DNA from: an uncultured Prevotellaceae bacterium
GTDB lineage: Bacteria; Bacteroidota; Bacteroidia; Bacteroidales; Bacteroidaceae
DNA: 12,911 nucleotides
Direction of reading: 5' to 3'
NCBI GenBank assembly: GCA_945827465.1
Contig: CALZOH010000080.1
Location: 1 to 12,911, forward strand
Shown here: positions 8,140 to 12,911 of the stretch, piece by piece
Layout: every line of letters starts with the position of its first letter
Numbering within the stretch: the stretch's first letter is position 1
Translations under genes and position numbers: made by a program
Notes under the pieces: model-generated
Told to the model about the DNA's origin: nothing
The model's database searches: none
What the model saw: the letters and a program-made list of their open reading frames with translations, nothing else

Positions 8140-11100
8140 TTATTTACAAATGAGTCTTGCTGCATCCGATACCACCGTCCGGCCCTCGCATACGCCTTCC
8201 AGACGATAGATATAGCAGCCGGGGATCAGAGATAACTCGACATCAGCCCGGCGATAGCCGGCGGCGTCGACACTGTGTTCAAGACGCGAGGTCATCACAC
8301 GGCGGCCTGTGAGGTCGTAGACGTGCATCACTACGCCGCGGAGGTAATCCGGTCCGCGGAAAAGCACCGAGGTGCTCCCGTGACACGGGTTGGGCGTATT
8401 GCCCTTCAGTTCTATTCCATATTCGGGAGCTGCCGTGATGTCGGTTATGCCCGACTCGTCGGCGTAACGCCCGTAAAGCGAGAATTCGTAGATTCGTGCC
8501 GTATTGCCTCCTTGCTCGCCCATGGCGACAAAGAGACGGAAACGGCTTGCCTCAACCGCCTCGACACTACCGCTGAGACGGTTGGTGGTATTATCAGTGC
8601 TTGTAAATATGTCGTTCCAGCGGCCGTCGGCATAGTACTGCACTTTGAAGCTGCGGGTAATCATGTCGAGACCTTCGCAGCCGGCATTCAGGAGACCCCA
8701 GCGCAGAACGGTAACAGGCTTGTTAAAGCGGTATTCAATCCAGCTGTTTGCAGATGTGCAGCACCACTTGGTAGACGCGTCACCGTCGGAAGCAAACTTG
8801 CCTGCCTCGTTAGCATTGACGTATCCCGACACTGCTATCCCGTCGGGAACGAGGAAATGTCCGAAATCTTCGCTATCGGCAGTGCCGAGCTCCTTATAGT
8901 CGTGGTAGTTGCGCAGCTCCATGGCGGCACGGGTGTCATCGTTCTTGTTGTCGCTCATTGTGGCAGCAAAGATGCACAGATTCGGGTCGTCCGGAAGCTC
9001 TATTTCGACGGCATCTTCAGGCAGCGCTATCATATACTTATAAATATACAGCATGTCATAGGTAACATCGCTTTTGGAAGCGATATTGTGGGAGTGCGTG
9101 GCAGTAAGGGCAACTTCATCGCGACGGTATTGAGCACCGTTGTTGAACTGTGTCTCGGCCTGCCCGACATATCCGCCCATATACGGTACTGTAAGACGTA
9201 CTTCTTTGTCACCGACCTTGAACATGGCGTCGCTTCCCTCGCGTGAAGCCGAAGCAGCGAGGATATACAGCTTGTCGCAACCGTCTTCGCGGTCGAGTGT
9301 CAGCTTCTGACCCATGGCACGGACCACATTGTTCACTCCGTCGGCGCGACTGCCCATGGAGAACGTGATTCCGTCAATATTCAGTTCATCAGGAATCAGT
9401 TCGGCAGGATATGCCGTCCCGAAGGCTACGGTAGCATCACCGCGCTGCCCGTTGCCGCTCATTATGTCGGCATTATAGTCAAGAGGCAGGATGCGGTTCA
9501 CTGTCTCGTCGGGCACCAGGGCTGCCGGAGCTGCGGCGAGACGCAGTGCAAACGTAAGCGGCTGATACTTCCTGATGCTGAACGTGAGCTTCGATCCTGA
9601 AACGTTTACGGCAGGTGCGTCAGGCAAGGACTCTTCAATGCCGTTCACCTGGCGTGCCGAAATGATGTCGGCAGGGAATGTCATTGTCAGGTTGTCGTGG
9701 TCTTCACCTTTCCACTCATAGACACGTACGATGATTTCATCGCCTGTTTCGGATTTTTTCATCGCCTTCACCGACACGGCGTCTGAATCAAGACGAAGGA
9801 AAGAGAATTCCTTGCCCAGACCGCCTTCATACTTCGGTGCGCTGAATACCGCAAAGGGCTGATTGAGTTTGGAAGCTTCTTTCTGTGTGGCTTCGCTCCA
9901 CTTGCCGCTATGGGGGAAGAGCGAAACTGTAAATACGTTCGCGCCCAGATCTTGCAGCCCCTGATATGCGTATCCGCCGGGGCGGGGCGTATGAATGAGC
10001 GTCAGACGCAGATTGCTTTCGCCGGGCATATCCCAGCCATACTTGCAGTCATTCAGAATCGACACACCGTACTGACCGGAGTCAGCCGATAGGTCGGCCC
10101 ACTGGTGTCCCTGCATTTCGTAATGTGAAGAGGTGTCGTATCCGCGCTCTATTGTTCCGAGCGATATGTCGTATGTGGCTTTGGTGGCTTTGCTGCGGAG
10201 CCTGAAACTCATCTTGAGGAGCGTCTCGCGGGTCTGCCAATCCACTTCGTTGACAACATCGATACGATCGCTGACTGCAGACATGCGTATATAGTGGACG
10301 AATGTCGAGCCGTTCGACGTACGTTTCACGCGGAACGCCTTGCGGAGCGGACCGTCCTCGGCCACGCTTATCTCCACATTGTCTCCAACGATGTCATAAG
10401 GAGTACCTTTCACAGCATCATAGGTGATTTCCCATGCCGGAAATGAACCGGATTCGTCGCGAAGGAGCTGCCACTCCGGCGCCAGCATTATGGGTCGGGC
10501 ACTCGATGTATCATACAATATGGGGTCGCCCTTGGCGTCAAGAGTCGTACGGTATTTTCCGTTGGAAATAGTATTGGAGGTCGTATTAATTGTCAGGTCC
10601 GAGGTCAGGGTGCATGTTTCACCGAGACGCAGGTCATAGACCGCATAGCCTAACGAAGGCACAGTAGCGGCAAAAATCACAGTTGCCTCACCGTGGTCGT
10701 ATCCGACAACCTGAGCGAGTACCTCCTTGCCGTCCGGTCCGAAAGCGCGCACACCCTCCGGGCGCGAGGAACATGCCACACGCGCCTCGGCAACGTCAGT
10801 GCGCTCGAACGAAAGAGGATTGTACACAACGGCAGCCATGCCTTCCGTCCGGGTGTCGAGGCTGCGGGCGGTGGCGCCCACGGCATTTTCGAAAACATCG
10901 GCGAAAGTCTTGTTTGCGCATGTATACTCATTCATCGAATATACGTATGCTTTCGGGATGGACGTGCCGGTGATTCCGTCATGATGAGCCTGCCAGAGGT
11001 TGTTCGTCCACGCTTCGCGAAGTGCCTCGCGCCGGTAAGGAGTGGCGCCGAGCCATTCGGCTGTCACCGACGACTTCTCGGCAGCGTCGGCAAGCAGCTC

Positions 11101-12087
11101 ATTGCGACGGTTCCAGCGCTTGAGCATGGACTGCGACGTATATGCGCCTACACCATGCGTAATCAAGGGCAATTCGCCGTCGTAAACGTGGAAACGCGAA
11201 TGGTCGTTGTTCTCGAAATAGTCGAATATCTGGTCGGGCGTGGCAAGCACCACTTTTACCGGACCGTCTGAATTGACACTGTAATTAAGCCAGTAAGGCG
11301 TATTGTTTCCGCTGTCGTCGGCTTTATCTCCCAAAGCGCCACCATGGTCGCTTCGTGGTCCGACATAACGGATTTCGGCTGCCAGACCATATTTATCATA
11401 ATTATCCTGAGCAGCGTTCTCTGCCCAGCTTTCATACGAATTATCTTTGTTATAATCCTCATGCGAATCGTAGGCATGTGGCTTATATATTGCATAGATA
11501 CGGCTTCCGTCCACGCCCTGCCAGATGCCCCAGGAAGGCAGTCTGTCGTACTGAGCGCTACCCCAGCCTAATTTGGCAGTGTGGAATCCTTTCATTCCGC
11601 AATGACTGGCAAGCGAGGGGAGCGCGTAGGAGAAGCCGAAACAATCCGGCAGCATGATGTCATAACCGCCACGTACGCCGAACTCCTGCATATAAAATGT
11701 ATTGCCGTAAAGCCAGTTACGCATTATCGATTCAGCCGACGACACCATCACGTCGTTTGCATCCACTCCGCAGCCCGACACATGCCACTGCCCCGACGCG
11801 ATGTACTTCTTCAACGTCTCGTACTGAGCCGGGTAGTACTCTTTCATCCATTTGTAGCGGATAGCACCTTCGAAATTAAGCATGAAGGCGGGATACTTCT
11901 CGAACAGGCGGAAATTGTCTACCATAGTATTGCGCACATACTCGTCGATGGTGGTCTTCACATCCCAGTTCCACTGAGTGTCCAGATGACTGTTCGATAT
12001 AAAGAACAGGGTCTTGGTATCCGCATCTCCATAAGCAGTGCTGGAGAATAGGAGCAGGGTCGCGATGATGGTTTTAAATCTATTCAT
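8140..12087 (-). CDS. Secreted GH38 alpha-mannosidase with F5/8 type C domain and T9SS-like tail
   Basis: The protein has 1315 residues, longer than a plain GH38 enzyme (about 850-1050). A signal peptide covers 1-20 (cut after AYG). The zinc-dependent catalytic domain shows SNSHLDTQWNW (ligands H34 and D36), LPDCFGFSYALPSL (probable nucleophile and ligand D148) and AHHDGITGTS (H369 as the last zinc ligand, by homology with Golgi mannosidase II). The GH38 middle and C-terminal beta domains run to about 850. Residues about 860-1045 form an extra beta-rich region, about 1080-1206 an F5/8 type C (discoidin-like) domain, possibly carbohydrate-binding, and about 1225-1315 a T9SS type A-like tail (HVYDLTGRRV, then PGCYIYRLEG). 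All core catalytic motifs are intact. The enzyme should cleave alpha-mannosyl linkages outside the cell or at its surface; the linkage preference cannot be read from sequence. The ATG at 12085-12087 gives a good signal peptide. The gene follows a terminator and a possible promoter, so it probably begins the transcript that continues into the GLUG gene. Confidence 0.95.
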   Translation of the reverse strand: MNRFKTIIATLLLFSSTAYGDADTKTLFFISNSHLDTQWNWDVKTTIDEYVRNTMVDNFRLFEKYPAFMLNFEGAIRYKWMKEYYPAQYETLKKYIASGQWHVSGCGVDANDVMVSSAESIMRNWLYGNTFYMQEFGVRGGYDIMLPDCFGFSYALPSLASHCGMKGFHTAKLGWGSAQYDRLPSWGIWQGVDGSRIYAIYKPHAYDSHEDYNKDNSYESWAENAAQDNYDKYGLAAEIRYVGPRSDHGGALGDKADDSGNNTPYWLNYSVNSDGPVKVVLATPDQIFDYFENNDHSRFHVYDGELPLITHGVGAYTSQSMLKRWNRRNELLADAAEKSSVTAEWLGATPYRREALREAWTNNLWQAHHDGITGTSIPKAYVYSMNEYTCANKTFADVFENAVGATARSLDTRTEGMAAVVYNPLSFERTDVAEARVACSSRPEGVRAFGPDGKEVLAQVVGYDHGEATVIFAATVPSLGYAVYDLRLGETCTLTSDLTINTTSNTISNGKYRTTLDAKGDPILYDTSSARPIMLAPEWQLLRDESGSFPAWEITYDAVKGTPYDIVGDNVEISVAEDGPLRKAFRVKRTSNGSTFVHYIRMSAVSDRIDVVNEVDWQTRETLLKMSFRLRSKATKATYDISLGTIERGYDTSSHYEMQGHQWADLSADSGQYGVSILNDCKYGWDMPGESNLRLTLIHTPRPGGYAYQGLQDLGANVFTVSLFPHSGKWSEATQKEASKLNQPFAVFSAPKYEGGLGKEFSFLRLDSDAVSVKAMKKSETGDEIIVRVYEWKGEDHDNLTMTFPADIISARQVNGIEESLPDAPAVNVSGSKLTFSIRKYQPLTFALRLAAAPAALVPDETVNRILPLDYNADIMSGNGQRGDATVAFGTAYPAELIPDELNIDGITFSMGSRADGVNNVVRAMGQKLTLDREDGCDKLYILAASASREGSDAMFKVGDKEVRLTVPYMGGYVGQAETQFNNGAQYRRDEVALTATHSHNIASKSDVTYDMLYIYKYMIALPEDAVEIELPDDPNLCIFAATMSDNKNDDTRAAMELRNYHDYKELGTADSEDFGHFLVPDGIAVSGYVNANEAGKFASDGDASTKWCCTSANSWIEYRFNKPVTVLRWGLLNAGCEGLDMITRSFKVQYYADGRWNDIFTSTDNTTNRLSGSVEAVEASRFRLFVAMGEQGGNTARIYEFSLYGRYADESGITDITAAPEYGIELKGNTPNPCHGSTSVLFRGPDYLRGVVMHVYDLTGRRVMTSRLEHSVDAAGYRRADVELSLIPGCYIYRLEGVCEGRTVVSDAARLICK
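8143..8415 (-). other. T9SS type A-like C-terminal sorting domain of the GH38 protein
   Basis: Residues 1225-1315 carry the usual sequence of steps: a TPNPCHGSTSVLF strand (1231-1243), VVMHVYDLTGRRV (1252-1264), LIPGCYIYRLEG (1287-1298) and a final strand ending in LICK. This supports export to the cell surface or medium by a type IX system, if the organism has one. Confidence 0.75.
8470..8850 (-). other. F5/8 type C (discoidin-like) domain of the GH38 protein
   Basis: Residues about 1080-1206 have the family layout: SDGDASTKWCC (1100-1110, the usual DGD..T.W step), WIEYRFNKPVTVLRWGL (1116-1132, the hydrophobic strand pair), SFKVQYYADGRWNDI (1146-1160) and RFRLFV...ARIYEFSLYG (1182-1206). 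In glycoside hydrolases this fold (CBM32/47-like) often binds sugars; binding here is inferred. Confidence 0.8.
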
Positions 12088-12261
12088 AGTGTCGGATAAA
12101 AACGATTTAGTTTCTTGATTTTGAGTAATCTCGGGTCAAAATTATTTAACACCGAGGCAAAAGCGTTAACAAACAATGACAAAATAGTATCTATTTTTAA
12201 AATATCTGCAAAAGTGTCGTTATTTAGCACCGTTATTGTCGCATGATAGCACCAAATAAAT
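12088..12261. other. Intergenic region upstream of the GH38 gene
   Basis: This 174-base AT-rich region lies between the GH92 terminator and the GH38 start codon. Besides the tentative -7 element it holds a GTTAAC palindrome (12165-12170) and two TAGCACC copies about 20 bases apart (12224-12230 and 12247-12253). These could be regulator contacts, but nothing identifies one. No small gene was seen. Confidence 0.4.
12137..12144 (-). promoter_or_regulatory. Possible Bacteroidota-type -7 element upstream of the GH38 gene
   Basis: On the minus strand the bases read TAATTTTG, matching the Bacteroidota -7 consensus TAnnTTTG, 49 bases before the GH38 start codon. A TTTG at 12170-12173 could be the -33 element, but the gap of 25 bases is longer than the usual 19-21, so the assignment is tentative. 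Its position between the GH92 terminator and the GH38 gene is what would be expected. Confidence 0.35.
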
Positions 12262-12297
12262 AGCCTGGAGATTTTTTTGAATAGAAATCTCCAGGCT
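12262..12297 (-). terminator. Strong hairpin terminator after the GH92 gene
   Basis: A perfect 13-bp stem is formed by AGCCTGGAGATTT (12262-12274) and AAATCTCCAGGCT (12285-12297) with a 10-base loop. On the minus strand it starts 11 bases after the GH92 stop codon and is followed by ATTTATTTGG, a moderately T-rich tail. It separates the GH92 transcript from the GH38 transcript. Confidence 0.8.
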
Positions 12298-12308
12298 GTC
12301 TGATTTTA

Positions 12309-12911
12309 TCAGAGGTCGTTAGTCATCGAATAGGGAACGTCTTCCGGACGGATGCCACGTGTCTTCACAGGCGCATCACACATCTCATACTTCAGTCTGG
12401 CTCCTTTGAGAAGGTCGGCATAATTGAAGTAATTGTGATTGTAGTTCTTGCCGTTGAACTTTAGCGACTTGACATAGCACTTTTCAGCGGATGGACCGTT
12501 TGCCGTAATCTCGATTTTCTTTCCGTTGGCAAGCGATACAGTAGCCTTAGAGAACAGAGGTGAGCCAAGGACATATTGACCGGATGCCGGGCATACAGGA
12601 TAGAAACCGAGCGCAGAGAACACATACCATGCGGATGTCTGTCCATTGTCTTCGTCACCGCAATATCCGTCGGGACCGGAATGGTAGAGCCGCTTCATGG
12701 TCTGATGTGTCCAGTACTGGGCTTTCCAAGGCTCGCCCGCATAGTTATAGAGATAAATCATGTGCTGAATGGGCTGGTTGCCATGCGCGTAGTTGCCCAT
12801 TCCTGCAATCTGCATTTCACGCATCTCATGGATTACGCCGCCATAATTTGCGGGAATGAAGACAGGAGGCATGTCGAAAACTTCATCAAGCTGGGCAACG
12901 AAAGCCTTGTT
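12309..12911 (-). CDS. GH92 exo-alpha-mannosidase, C-terminal 200 residues
   Basis: The frame is open from the right edge to a TGA at 12309-12311; the N-terminal beta domain and most of the catalytic barrel are outside the window. The methionine at 12870-12872 is internal, since the frame continues upstream with conserved-looking sequence. Family landmarks are AHGNQPIQHMIYLYNYAG (12741-12788), the PWKAQYW step, YCGDEDNGQTSAWYVFSALG (12603-12662) and YVLGSPLF. The Asp-Glu-Asp cluster (12648-12656) lies in the region holding the catalytic-base aspartates of this calcium-dependent, inverting family. The usual GNEP motif reads GNQP here. GH92 enzymes remove terminal alpha-mannose; linkage specificity cannot be assigned from this fragment. 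The protein ends shortly after the barrel with no T9SS tail, unlike the GH38 neighbour, so it may be periplasmic or a lipoprotein (inference). A strong terminator follows. Confidence 0.94.
   Translation of the reverse strand, partial: NKAFVAQLDEVFDMPPVFIPANYGGVIHEMREMQIAGMGNYAHGNQPIQHMIYLYNYAGEPWKAQYWTHQTMKRLYHSGPDGYCGDEDNGQTSAWYVFSALGFYPVCPASGQYVLGSPLFSKATVSLANGKKIEITANGPSAEKCYVKSLKFNGKNYNHNYFNYADLLKGARLKYEMCDAPVKTRGIRPEDVPYSMTNDL

Noticed and set aside
8275..9246. A 323-codon open frame on the plus strand inside the GH38 gene
   Set aside because: It is antisense to the F5/8C and tail-coding part of a well-supported gene, with no recognisable domain or signal.
12870..12872. The ATG at this place as the start of a small separate gene
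   Set aside because: The frame stays open to the window edge with sensible sequence, and the protein is plainly the C-terminal part of a GH92 enzyme.

Overview
The window comes from the Bacteroidota, most likely a gut-type Bacteroidales. The reasons are an adjacent susC/susD pair, a SusD-like lipoprotein signal, no Shine-Dalgarno sequences, two proteins with tails resembling type IX secretion (T9SS) sorting domains, and one promoter-like site of the TAnnTTTG type. The codons are moderately G/C-rich, which suits Muribaculaceae or a similar group better than the AT-richer Bacteroides; this family-level placement is inference.

All five genes lie on the minus strand, so transcription runs from high to low coordinates. 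In that order: (1) the 3' end of a GH92 alpha-mannosidase gene (12309 to the right edge), closed by a strong hairpin (12262-12297); (2) a secreted 1315-residue GH38 alpha-mannosidase with an F5/8 type C domain and a T9SS-like tail (8140-12087); (3) after 53 AT-rich bases, a secreted 1216-residue protein built from three copies of a GLUG-type beta-helix module joined by Ig-like domains and ending in a second T9SS-like tail (4436-8086); (4) after a 148-base gap with another hairpin (4385-4417), a complete SusC-like TonB-dependent transporter (1087-4287); (5) eight bases later, the 5' part of a SusD-like glycan-binding lipoprotein (left edge to 1078).

Together this reads as part of a polysaccharide utilization locus for an alpha-mannose-containing glycan such as yeast or fungal mannan or a high-mannose N-glycan. 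GH92 and GH38 enzymes would remove alpha-mannose residues, and SusD with SusC would capture and import the product. The GLUG protein is the least explained part: its size, three-fold architecture, export signals and place directly behind the GH38 gene suggest a large surface adhesin or glycan-binding partner, but the sequence shows no function directly. No RNA genes, mobile elements, CRISPR arrays or gene-free stretches over 300 bases were seen.
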